The translations under genes were made by a program, and so were the position numbers. From an uncultured Acidimicrobiaceae bacterium (GTDB lineage Bacteria; Actinomycetota; Acidimicrobiia; Acidimicrobiales; Bog-793): a stretch of DNA of 18,384 nt. Under the pieces are notes generated by a model. It was not told where the DNA came from, searched no databases, and saw only the letters and a program-made list of their open reading frames with translations. Positions 1 to 6,693 of this stretch are shown here, one piece after another. Location of the stretch: contig CAIVND010000120.1 in the NCBI GenBank assembly GCA_903907185.1, positions 1-18,384 of the forward strand, given 5' to 3'. Position 1 is the first letter of the stretch, and each line of letters opens with the position of its first letter.

Positions 1-891
1 GATGTCTGATGCAGGCAACGGTCCGCGATTGATGGAGGCGATGTTCTCCTCAAGATGCTTGGTACTCCCGGTACCGGTTAGGACAACATGACATCCCGGC
101 TCGTGGCGTGCAAAACGGTAGGCAGCGTCCACGATAGAGATCGCATCGCCATGGTTGAGAAGGAAGCCAAGAGGATTCTCCCGATCGATACTCGTTGGAT
201 CAAGTTCGCCAGTATCGATGAGCGCGGTGATCACCTCGTCCATCTCGCCTGGGTGGCTAAATGGTCCACGCGCGGCACACATGACATCGATCCCGATGTT
301 CTTTTCGATGGTCTGAGGAAAGAGCAGTCGGCGAGCGCTTGCGTTGAATGGATTGAAGGCCAACATCATGACCTCCCAGTAGTCGTCAAGAACAGCGCGC
401 TGAAGCATGTCATGTCGGGGATCGCTCCGTGATCCCTCAGTAATTGCAATGTGTCTAATCGCTCCCGATCCCTTCAGCTCATCGAGCACGGGGAGAAGGA
501 CCTCAACGCAGTGGTTGTAGTGGCGCTCTCTCACCATGTGAAGGAAGAAGATGTCGATGTAGTCGGTCTGCAACTTTGCCAGAGAATCCATCACGTTTGA
601 CCGAAGGTCCTCTGCGCTGAGCACGGAACCATCAGGACGAAGTGGTTTTGTCTTTGTCGAGATCACCACCTCGCTTCGGACCGGCGAGAGGACCTTCCCA
701 ACAACCTCCTCGGTGCCGTATTCATCTGCGGTATCGAAGTAGGTCACGCCGAGGTCAAAGGCGTGTCGAAGTACTCCGATCGCCTGTTCCTGCGATCCGC
801 CGGTGTCTAAGCCAAGATGACTATCGCCACCGCAGCCGAGACCAACGACGCTTACATCAAGACCTGTTCGACCGAAGATGACATGGTCCAT
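1..891 (-). CDS. Aldo/keto reductase, 3' end cut by window edge
   Basis: The reading frame starts at ATG 891 behind a strong Shine-Dalgarno (GGAGG, 5 nt spacing) and stays open for 297 codons to base 1. It opens with the family's FGRTGLDVSVVGLGCGG segment (residues 6-22). The expected catalytic tetrad is present: Asp53 and Tyr58 in FDTADEYG, Lys80 in STKTK, and His118 in IDIFFLHM. A TGTGST-like segment near the visible C-terminus (VVLTGTGSTKHLEENI) fits the NADPH-phosphate site. The family reduces aldehydes and ketones with NADPH in the cytosol; the substrate cannot be read from sequence. Normal length is about 280-330 aa, so little is missing. It is divergent from the CHAD gene, and the spacer carries repeated GGTC(A/G)AC motifs that may control it. 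Confidence 0.93.
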   Translation of the reverse strand, partial: MDHVIFGRTGLDVSVVGLGCGGDSHLGLDTGGSQEQAIGVLRHAFDLGVTYFDTADEYGTEEVVGKVLSPVRSEVVISTKTKPLRPDGSVLSAEDLRSNVMDSLAKLQTDYIDIFFLHMVRERHYNHCVEVLLPVLDELKGSGAIRHIAITEGSRSDPRHDMLQRAVLDDYWEVMMLAFNPFNASARRLLFPQTIEKNIGIDVMCAARGPFSHPGEMDEVITALIDTGELDPTSIDRENPLGFLLNHGDAISIVDAAYRFARHEPGCHVVLTGTGSTKHLEENIASINRGPLPASDI

Positions 892-960
892 GGCTACCTC
901 CTAGTTACAGCCCGGTGGCTGTTTTTGATCTCAGCACTACCCAAACACCCTAAATCTTTG

Positions 961-1030
961 GCGGTCAACAGTTTGACGTTTTCGACCGCCGCGGTCGACA
1001 TTATCGATTGAGAAGAGTCCCCTGGTCGAC
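961..1030. promoter_or_regulatory. Candidate operator array, GGTC(A/G)AC motifs
   Basis: Three direct copies of GGTC(A/G)AC begin at 963, 993 and 1024, so successive copies are 30 and 31 bp apart, close to three helical turns. An inverted copy of the half-site (TCGACC, 982-987) pairs with the second direct copy to make the palindrome TCGACCGCCGCGGTCGA (982-998, 7-bp arms, 3-nt centre). The array lies between the divergent aldo/keto reductase and CHAD gene starts, where an operator would be expected. The binding protein is unknown, and no regulator gene adjoins the site within the window. Confidence 0.35.
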
Positions 1031-1159
1031 TGAGCTTTTTATCGTGCAATCATCGCTCTTCAGCGTCACGGTCGGTTTGCTATCTCGTCTGTCCTACCCG
1101 GTAATGGTTCACGGGCTTCGTCCGTCACCCTTCGACAGCAGAGACCGTAGATTGATCAG

Positions 1160-1768
1160 ATGCCGCGCAGTCACCATGACGTCGCAAGATCAAAGCGGGT
1201 GCTTTATCAGCGCCTCGTCGAACAGGCTGGCGAACTACTCGCCCGAGAGCTCGAGGTGCGTCAAGAGTCTGACGACGCAATTCACGCGATGCGCGTCGCC
1301 TCTCGTCGCCTGCGGAGCTGCCTAACGACATTTTCTCCGATGTTCAAACGCAGGCCGGGAGAACATCTCGCCGGCGAGCTGAAGTGGCTCTCTGGTGTCC
1401 TTGGCCTTGCTCGCGACGCCGGGGTCTTAGTGGGGCGCTTTGACGAGAGCTTTCAGGAACTTGGTGCCTCGGTGACGGCGACCGATGCTCGGTCGCATTT
1501 AGCGCCATACCTCGACCAGCGAAAGAAGATTGCACGCGACGAGATGATCTCGACACTTCAAAGCCAGCGGTACGCAGATCTTCTGAGTGAACTTGATCAA
1601 TTTGCTAAAGATCCGCCGTTCGCCAAACGGCACCTGAGTTCGAAACAGCTCATTGGGTGTGTTGAGCGGGAGATCAAGCGAACGCGGCGACAGATCGATG
1701 CCGGCCGACGCGCCGTACTCGGCCTGACCTGCGATGCATGTCTACGATCACGTTACGCAAGATCGTAA
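1160..1768 (+). CDS. CHAD-domain protein, C-terminal half missing
   Basis: CHAD domains are helical, histidine-containing and basic, and bind inorganic polyphosphate. The first conserved block is clear at residues 39-61 (DDAIHAMRVASRRLRS followed by F.P.F), then the ELKWLSGVLGLARDAGVL block at 73-90. Residues 160-183 (IGCVEREIKRTRRQ region) match the helix that normally precedes the second conserved block (H..R...KR.RY). That block is absent. From about residue 185 the frame runs antisense through a sigma-factor gene and stops at 202, whereas full CHAD domains are about 250-300 aa. I infer that the gene was cut by a deletion near 1710. ATG 1160 has only a weak ribosome site. The product may be unstable or non-functional. 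Confidence 0.65.
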   Translation: MPRSHHDVARSKRVLYQRLVEQAGELLARELEVRQESDDAIHAMRVASRRLRSCLTTFSPMFKRRPGEHLAGELKWLSGVLGLARDAGVLVGRFDESFQELGASVTATDARSHLAPYLDQRKKIARDEMISTLQSQRYADLLSELDQFAKDPPFAKRHLSSKQLIGCVEREIKRTRRQIDAGRRAVLGLTCDACLRSRYARS

Positions 1769-2063
1769 ACATCCAACCCTCAAATCCACTGTCCTTCCAG
1801 GTGAACCTACCAATCCCGGCGACAGCACGGGCAAAAGTCTCAGACACTGCCTCGCTCGCGCGGTCAGGGTCAAGGCGAGCGCACGCATAGGAGGTGAGCC
1901 GAGGATAGAGCCACAGATAGAGCTCTTCCCACGCCAGTGCGTCACCATTGCGTGCGGCTGAAACCGCTTCTTTAAATCCAGGACGCGACACCTCATGACC
2001 GGTTAATCGCACCGGACTCTCTTGTGTCACATTATTTTCTTCGTCCGCCGGTTGAATAGCCAT
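1674..2063 (-). CDS. ECF sigma factor, only region 2 left
   Basis: The frame encodes a sigma-70 region 2. Residues 40-110 read ALAWEELYLWLYPRL, ACARLDPDRASEAVSETFARA and GFEGWMFTILRNVIVDMHRR, which match regions 2.1-2.4 of extracytoplasmic-function sigma factors. These bind core RNA polymerase and recognise the -10 element. Region 4, which reads the -35 element, is missing: after RRSGRVRR (about residue 118) the frame enters sequence antisense to the CHAD gene and stops at 129. Intact ECF factors are about 170-200 aa. ATG 2063 has no clear ribosome site, and GTG at about 2030 is an alternative. It is probably a remnant, although a region-2-only protein could still bind core polymerase. Confidence 0.6.
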   Translation of the reverse strand: MAIQPADEENNVTQESPVRLTGHEVSRPGFKEAVSAARNGDALAWEELYLWLYPRLTSYACARLDPDRASEAVSETFARAVAGIGRFTWKDSGFEGWMFTILRNVIVDMHRRSGRVRRVGRHRSVAAFA

Positions 2064-2456
2064 CGGTTCGAAGGGGTTACGGATGAGAACTGCCTGTGGA
2101 TCATTCTTGACGGCTGAACTTGGTGATCTTGGGAAGAAGTAGGCGTGATGCCAGGGGCAAAATCACGCGGCCCTAGCGAGACCTCACTACCTGTCCATGC
2201 TTGTCGGTGGGTCTGAAGTTTTCGCCACCATTTGCTGGGACGCGTACTCGAAGAGGTGTCCGTGCAGGCAAACACCGTGATATGGATCGTCAGAGTTTTT
2301 ATGGCACTTCGGCCAATTAGCTGGCATAACCAACACCCTCTGGCGGATTGAATTGGGCCAGACGTGCGGTGATTATCTGTTCTCTGATCAACAGGATCGA
2401 TGCAACGGCCAGTAGGCGATAGCGTCAACCCGAGCCGAAAGTGATGGGAGATTATC
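2064..2456. other. 393-bp divergent spacer without a recognised gene
   Basis: This spacer lies between the sigma remnant (-) and the luciferase-like gene (+). A minus-strand frame stays open across it (2027-2557). Its translation is rich in Ser, Thr, Arg, Pro and Trp, has no family resemblance, and overlaps the starts of both neighbours, so I do not call it. I found no tRNA-like fold, no strong hairpin and no convincing -35/-10 pair. The only clear signal is GGGAG at 2446-2450, the ribosome site of the next gene. Confidence 0.5.
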
Positions 2457-3323
2457 TTGAAGGTCAGAATTGGACTCGGCGTTGGGAGAACTCCACTATC
2501 TGCGGTTGAACTTGGCCCATTCGTGGATGAGATGGTCAGCCTTGGCTTCGATTCCATTTGGATGTCCGAGGTCCTTACGACCCCCGGCTTTGATCCGTTG
2601 ATCGCGCTCTCCTGGATCGCCGCCTACCACCCTCAGGTGAAACTCGGGACAACGATGCTGCTTCCTGGTCGCAACATCGTTCGGCTCGCGCGCCAACTTG
2701 CGGCACTTGATGCGCTCTCTAACGGTCGCCTCCTTGTCACCTTTGTTCCTGGTATTCCTCGACTTCCCGAGAGCGATGCAATTGGTGTAAACGTGAACCG
2801 GAGAGAGTGGATGCAAGAGGCTCTTCCGGTATTGCGCAGTCTCTTGGCTGGCGAATCTGTTACCCATCACGGTGCCGTCGGGTCATTCGAAAATGTTCAG
2901 ATCTCGCCTCTGCCAGTCCAACAGCCCTTAGAGTTTTGGCTCGGAGGAATGGCTCAAAAGTCACTGGAGTTCTGCGGTCAAAGTGGTGATGGCTGGTTGC
3001 CGAGCAACTGTTCCCCGGCGGCGGCATTGGCAGGTCGCGAACTGATTGAAAAGGTTGCAACAGCCTCCGGACGCGTGATCAGCCCCGAACATTTTGGAGT
3101 GAGTGTTGGTTATGTGCGGAACGAAGATGCAGCTACCGGTCGATCAAATGCACAGGAACGAAGGTCACCTCCGGTAGTAGGACTCGATGGCCTTCGCGCT
3201 CATCTGCGAGGGCTGATCGACGTGGGATTTTCAAAGTTCGTTGTGCGCCCAATCGAAACCACCACGCCGTGGCAGGAGGAGCTCAAGTACCTTGCAGATG
3301 CGGTGCTCGATCTTCAGAGCTAA
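2457..3323 (+). CDS. Luciferase-like oxidoreductase, probably F420-dependent
   Basis: The 288-aa product has the TIM-barrel pattern of the bacterial luciferase-like family. It opens with VRIGLGVGRTP, followed by VSLGFDSIWMSE (strand 2), LIALSWIAAYHPQVKLGT, LLPGRNIVRLARQLAALDALSNGRL (the conserved FAPE/R..ALD.LS.GR region), and PLEFWLGGMAQKSLEFCGQSGDGWLPS near residue 160-180. The last is the usual phosphate-binding segment for F420 or FMN. Actinomycete members of this subgroup mostly use coenzyme F420, so that cofactor is inferred. The start is TTG 2457, supported by GGGAG six bases upstream; no ATG lies close by. Members oxidise or reduce alcohols, aldehydes or cyclic substrates. The gene stands alone on the + strand, convergent with the pirin gene. 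Confidence 0.85.
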   Translation: MKVRIGLGVGRTPLSAVELGPFVDEMVSLGFDSIWMSEVLTTPGFDPLIALSWIAAYHPQVKLGTTMLLPGRNIVRLARQLAALDALSNGRLLVTFVPGIPRLPESDAIGVNVNRREWMQEALPVLRSLLAGESVTHHGAVGSFENVQISPLPVQQPLEFWLGGMAQKSLEFCGQSGDGWLPSNCSPAAALAGRELIEKVATASGRVISPEHFGVSVGYVRNEDAATGRSNAQERRSPPVVGLDGLRAHLRGLIDVGFSKFVVRPIETTTPWQEELKYLADAVLDLQS

Positions 3324-3385
3324 GCCAATCTCGACAATTTGCGGGGAACTTCGTCCCATTCTTGCGTGCTCGTCGTCGTGTTTAT

Positions 3386-4324
3386 TTACCTGTTGACCAT
3401 CCACGGTGGGGGAGCAACAGGGATCCGATCGAGGCGCGACTTGACATGGCCGAACCATCCATCGTCATCTTCCCAATGTCGATAGGCATCGATCATCTCG
3501 TCGCGCGTGCGGCCCACAAAGTTCCACCACATGAGGATCGGCTCAGCGATGGGGACACCACCTAGCAAAATTGCTCGAGTGGGTGATCTCACTCCTATGG
3601 TGCACTCGTCTCGTCCATCGCCGAGATAGGCGAGATGACCCGGTTCGATGATGTGGCCCTCAAAGGCAAGCGCTCCCGATAGGACAATCAACGCGTACTC
3701 GTAATCGCGTTGCAGGGGCATGATCGCCTTGCCGGTGCGAAGATCAAGTTCGATACCGAGGTGATCGCTATCTCGTCGTGCTGGTGAGGTGATACCGGCG
3801 AACGAACCAACAAGCACTGTTGCGGCTCCGTTGGAGAGATAGACCCGGGGGAGTTCCCGGTGGTGTTCGAAGGAAGGATCGCCGTTGCGAGTCTCCTCCG
3901 GCTGAGCGATCCAAAGTTGAATGCCGTGGAAGGTTCCGCGAAAGGGAGAGGAGGCCTCTTCAGCGTGCGTTATACCTTTGCCGGCTGACATGAGATTGAG
4001 CTGTCCTGGTTTGATCTTCTGCTCGGATCCAAGGCTGTCACGATGGACGAGTTCACCGGAGACCAGCCAGGTAACAGTCTGAAGGCCCATGTGAGGGTGC
4101 GGACCAACATCGGGTCGATCATCGCCGCTGAAGGTTGCTGGTCCAAAATGATCTGCAAAACACCACGCTCCCACTGTGCGTCGCGTTCGTTGAGGAAGCG
4201 CGCGTCGAACCGAAAGATCTCCCACCTGGGCGAGACGGCTGTCAGCGATCGTGACTGTGGGTGTTGAGCCGCCAACGTCGCGATCTCGATCTTTGTCATC
4301 TCCGATGTGCATTGATCCATTCAT
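3386..4324 (-). CDS. Pirin-family bicupin protein
   Basis: The product is a two-cupin pirin. The metal site is complete: His76 and His78 in GPHPHMGLQTVTWL, then His120 and Glu122 in AGKGITHAEE, which correspond to the His-His-His-Glu iron ligands of pirins. The C-terminal cupin (EYALIVLSGALAFEGHII) and the IAEPILMWWNFVGRTRDEM segment are also typical. Some family members are quercetinases and others act as redox-linked regulators; the role here is unknown. The frame is open upstream to TTG 4372, directly after the exporter stop. I prefer ATG 4324 because the N-terminal extension resembles nothing in the family; AGGAAGAGG lies 12-20 nt upstream. Spacing of about 50 nt from the exporter gene suggests cotranscription. 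Confidence 0.88.
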   Translation of the reverse strand: MNGSMHIGDDKDRDRDVGGSTPTVTIADSRLAQVGDLSVRRALPQRTRRTVGAWCFADHFGPATFSGDDRPDVGPHPHMGLQTVTWLVSGELVHRDSLGSEQKIKPGQLNLMSAGKGITHAEEASSPFRGTFHGIQLWIAQPEETRNGDPSFEHHRELPRVYLSNGAATVLVGSFAGITSPARRDSDHLGIELDLRTGKAIMPLQRDYEYALIVLSGALAFEGHIIEPGHLAYLGDGRDECTIGVRSPTRAILLGGVPIAEPILMWWNFVGRTRDEMIDAYRHWEDDDGWFGHVKSRLDRIPVAPPPWMVNR

Positions 4325-4372
4325 CTTGGATGTTCGCCTCTTCCTGTCAAGGAGTCTTGCTTGGCGGTTCAA

Positions 4373-5800
4373 CTACCAGCTTCCTCGGTGATCCTCGATG
4401 GTGAGACAGAGGGGAATGACAATTGCCGTGACGACGATCCCCAAGATAAAAAAGACATGGCTTAAGGCCAAGCCCTCGTTGGCACTCCGCGAGACGATCG
4501 CTGTTGTCGCCGAGATAGCAGTGATCGCACCAATCTGTCGGAACATTCCCCGGATCCCAGAGATTGAACCAGCCTCGCCGATTGCGCGGTGCAGCACGGC
4601 GTTGTTCGTTGCCGGTGCCGCCACTCCATTTCCCATTCCCATCAGTGCTGCGCCCATTGCGAGCCAGGCATAGGTACTCAGCCCTCTGGGTCCGATGCTG
4701 AGCACGACCATCCCCGTAGCAGCTACTGAGAAACCAACCATCATTGGGCGGCGATAACCAATTCTGCGGATGAGAAATGACGTCGTCGCCGCGACGACCA
4801 GAACGCCAATGGCGCGGGTCGCAAGAACCGAACCTGCCTGGAGGGAGGTGAAGTGGTAGCGCTCCTCCGCATAGAGAGGGATGAGTACCCCGATGCCAAG
4901 TGTGCAGCCTCCGTAGAGAAAGTTAATGAGGTTCAGTGTGCCAAATCCACCATTGCGGCCAAGGAGTCGGAGAGGAATGATCGGAGCGGCCGCGACACGT
5001 GCGTGTCGAGCAAAGAGATAGCCGCAGCCAACGGCAAAGAGTTCGGGAACGAGGAACGCTGGGGACCAGACCGACGTCCTGCCCTGTCCGAGCGCCGTGA
5101 TTCCGTACATGAGGGGCAAGATAATTCCTGCGAGGAGCGCGACGCCGCGAATGTCCGCCTTCGGAGCGTCGATTGGACGAGATTTCGGGATATACCTCAA
5201 GGTGAGTATGAAGATCATGATGCCGATCGGGATGTTGATCAGAAAGATGCCTCGCCACGACCAGTAGGCAACGATGAATCCACCGAGTAGAGGACCTGCC
5301 AGTGATCCAATCGGGACGGTGCTTGAGATCATTCCTATGGCGCGGTCACGATCCTTGCCGAAATGATCCGCGATGATTCCAATCGCCGATGGCATGAATG
5401 CGCCTCCACCGAGTGCCTGAATCGCCCGAAAGATCACCAGTTCGTAGATGTTCGAGGAGATCGCACAGCACAGAGAGGAGGCCGTGAAGATCACAATGCA
5501 CACAAGGAAGATCCGTCGTCGTCCAAACTGGTCGCTGATCCGTCCGGCGACAGGCAGTGCCATGACGAGACCAAACTGGTACGCAGTAATCGTCCAACTT
5601 GCCCAGTTGATCCGAGCGTGGAGATCGTTGCGGAGTGTGGGAAGCGCCGTCGCGACGATCGATTGGTCGAGTGCTCCCATCAAGATCGCCGTCACCGCTA
5701 TGCCGAAGATCAGATAGGGACGGGTGGGTCGGCCGTCAGGACTCGTAGCGAGGGAGTCACCCGTCTCTCCCTGCGGTCCGGCCTCCTCCAACGCGCTCAC
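4373..5800 (-). CDS. MFS exporter, DHA2 (14-TM) type
   Basis: This is a 475-aa integral membrane transporter of the drug:proton antiporter-2 family (EmrB/QacA relatives). Motif D1 is at residues 44-55 (LDQSIVATALPT), motif A at 86-95 (GRISDQFGRR), and the antiporter motif C at about 165-174 (GSLAGPLLGG). I count 14 hydrophobic segments, the first at about 29-50 and the last ending near residue 467. The expected activity is proton-driven efflux of a hydrophobic or anionic compound, plausibly an aromatic intermediate given the context; the substrate is inferred. GTG 5800 is the first start and lacks a clear ribosome site, so the true start may differ slightly. The pirin gene follows on the same strand. 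Confidence 0.9.
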   Translation of the reverse strand: MSALEEAGPQGETGDSLATSPDGRPTRPYLIFGIAVTAILMGALDQSIVATALPTLRNDLHARINWASWTITAYQFGLVMALPVAGRISDQFGRRRIFLVCIVIFTASSLCCAISSNIYELVIFRAIQALGGGAFMPSAIGIIADHFGKDRDRAIGMISSTVPIGSLAGPLLGGFIVAYWSWRGIFLINIPIGIMIFILTLRYIPKSRPIDAPKADIRGVALLAGIILPLMYGITALGQGRTSVWSPAFLVPELFAVGCGYLFARHARVAAAPIIPLRLLGRNGGFGTLNLINFLYGGCTLGIGVLIPLYAEERYHFTSLQAGSVLATRAIGVLVVAATTSFLIRRIGYRRPMMVGFSVAATGMVVLSIGPRGLSTYAWLAMGAALMGMGNGVAAPATNNAVLHRAIGEAGSISGIRGMFRQIGAITAISATTAIVSRSANEGLALSHVFFILGIVVTAIVIPLCLTIEDHRGSW

Positions 5801-5872
5801 GTGTCAAACCGCACAACGCCGGGTCGCCGTTCGAACTCGCTTTGGCAGAGCAAGAAAGTGGGCAGTGTGGAC

Positions 5873-5934
5873 ACATTCTGACTTTATCTCGCACGGATGA
5901 GCAGCACTTTTCCGAGCACTTGTTCACAGAATGT
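5873..5934. repeat. Inverted repeat upstream of the exporter
   Basis: ACATTCTG (5873-5880) and CAGAATGT (5927-5934) are perfect 8-bp inverted copies separated by 46 bp. They lie 73-134 bp upstream of the exporter start and downstream of the peroxiredoxin stop. The arrangement could be a pair of operator half-sites or a looping site. An 8-bp match at this range can also arise by chance. Confidence 0.25.
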
Positions 5935-6017
5935 TGCTTGAGACCGCGAGAGGCGACGATCTATTGATCCTCTAGCTCAAGGACCATCCGCTGATATTCA
6001 CTGGTGATGCCAACTGA

Positions 6018-6491
6018 TCAACGTTTCTTGAGGTGATCGACGTAGCCAAGAACGTCGTCCACAACGAGACGGCCGAGGACTTTGGACGAGTACACGGCAA
6101 CTTCGATGAGACCGTCGGCTGTGAGGAGAAAGTTCGTAGATTCGAGTGCCCCGCGGCCACTATCCCAGTACCCGCCAAGGGTCGTCGCCGTCACTTCGGC
6201 ATCGAGGCCATAGCCAACGGGGAAGGTGAGATGGTGTTTGTCGACGGTCTCCTGAGCGTGTTCAAGGTCATCCGACGACATGGCAACGACGCTGATGCCT
6301 GCTTCGGTAAGTTGGTCGAGGCGGCGCTGGAAGCTTGCGAGTTGCGCATTGCAGTACGGGCACCATGAACCTCGGTAGCCCAACACGACACCATAACCAC
6401 CGGCGAGATAGTCCGGAAGATCAAGGTGTCCGTGTGCCACGGTTTCAAAGCTGAGGCTCGGAAAGCGTTCGCCATTCAGTAGTCCGGGCAT
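6018..6491 (-). CDS. Peroxiredoxin-like (AhpC/TSA) thiol protein
   Basis: The 157-aa product has a thioredoxin fold of the AhpC/TSA (redoxin) type. The active segment GYRGSWCPYCNAQL carries Cys44 and Cys47 as a C-x-x-C pair. It is followed by FQRRLDQLTEAGISVVAMSSDD and LTFPVGYGLDAEV, the usual second and third strands. The expected role is reduction of peroxides or disulfides in the cytosol with thiol donors. ATG 6491 is chosen because AGAGGAG lies 9 nt upstream. A longer frame begins at 6632, but its 47 extra residues are basic, unlike the family, and fall in the structured leader region. The gene sits between a flavin dehydrogenase and the exporter, so it may protect against peroxide made by flavoenzyme or oxygenase uncoupling. 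Confidence 0.85.
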   Translation of the reverse strand: MPGLLNGERFPSLSFETVAHGHLDLPDYLAGGYGVVLGYRGSWCPYCNAQLASFQRRLDQLTEAGISVVAMSSDDLEHAQETVDKHHLTFPVGYGLDAEVTATTLGGYWDSGRGALESTNFLLTADGLIEVAVYSSKVLGRLVVDDVLGYVDHLKKR

Positions 6492-6531
6492 ATCAGCGGT
6501 CTCCTCTTTATCGACGTAATTGGGTCCGTGT

Positions 6532-6659
6532 TCTCGTCGTTTGTACCTGCAGACGAGAGACCTTCGTGGCCCTTTGGGGGTAGCTTCACGAGCTGTGACG
6601 GAGCCTAACGGGGAGTTCAAACACCGTGGCAACTTTGGAAGTTGCCTACAAGCGTCACA
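6532..6659 (-). ncRNA. Candidate structured 5' leader of the peroxiredoxin-like gene
   Basis: Read on the minus strand, this spacer can fold into several helices. A 7-bp closing stem (6659-6653 with 6600-6594, TGTGACG/CGTCACA) encloses a perfect 8-bp hairpin (6646-6639 with 6635-6628, GGCAACTT/AAGTTGCC, loop CCA) and a 4-bp stem (6627-6624 with 6611-6608). Downstream come a 5-bp stem (6591-6587 with 6568-6564) and a 7-bp stem (6558-6552 with 6538-6532) with a 13-nt loop. The ribosome site and start follow about 25-40 nt later. No U-run follows the 8-bp hairpin, so it is not a canonical terminator, and it matches no riboswitch consensus I know. It could instead be an operator palindrome (6628-6646). 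Confidence 0.35.
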
Positions 6660-6693
6660 AAGTATTCACCAGATGAGGTGGTCCTCTAACTGC

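Noticed and set aside
2027..2557. 176-codon minus-strand frame spanning the sigma/luciferase-like spacer
   Set aside because: It overlaps the starts of two better-supported genes. The translation is low in hydrophobic structure, rich in Ser/Thr/Arg/Pro and resembles no family.
3324..3385. GGGA-ACTTCG-TCCC hairpin as a terminator between the luciferase-like gene and pirin
   Set aside because: The stem is only four base pairs and no T-run follows on either strand.
6532..6659. tRNA, T-box or known riboswitch in the peroxiredoxin leader
   Set aside because: No T-loop consensus, T-box sequence or B12, glycine, SAM or guanidine conserved core is visible.
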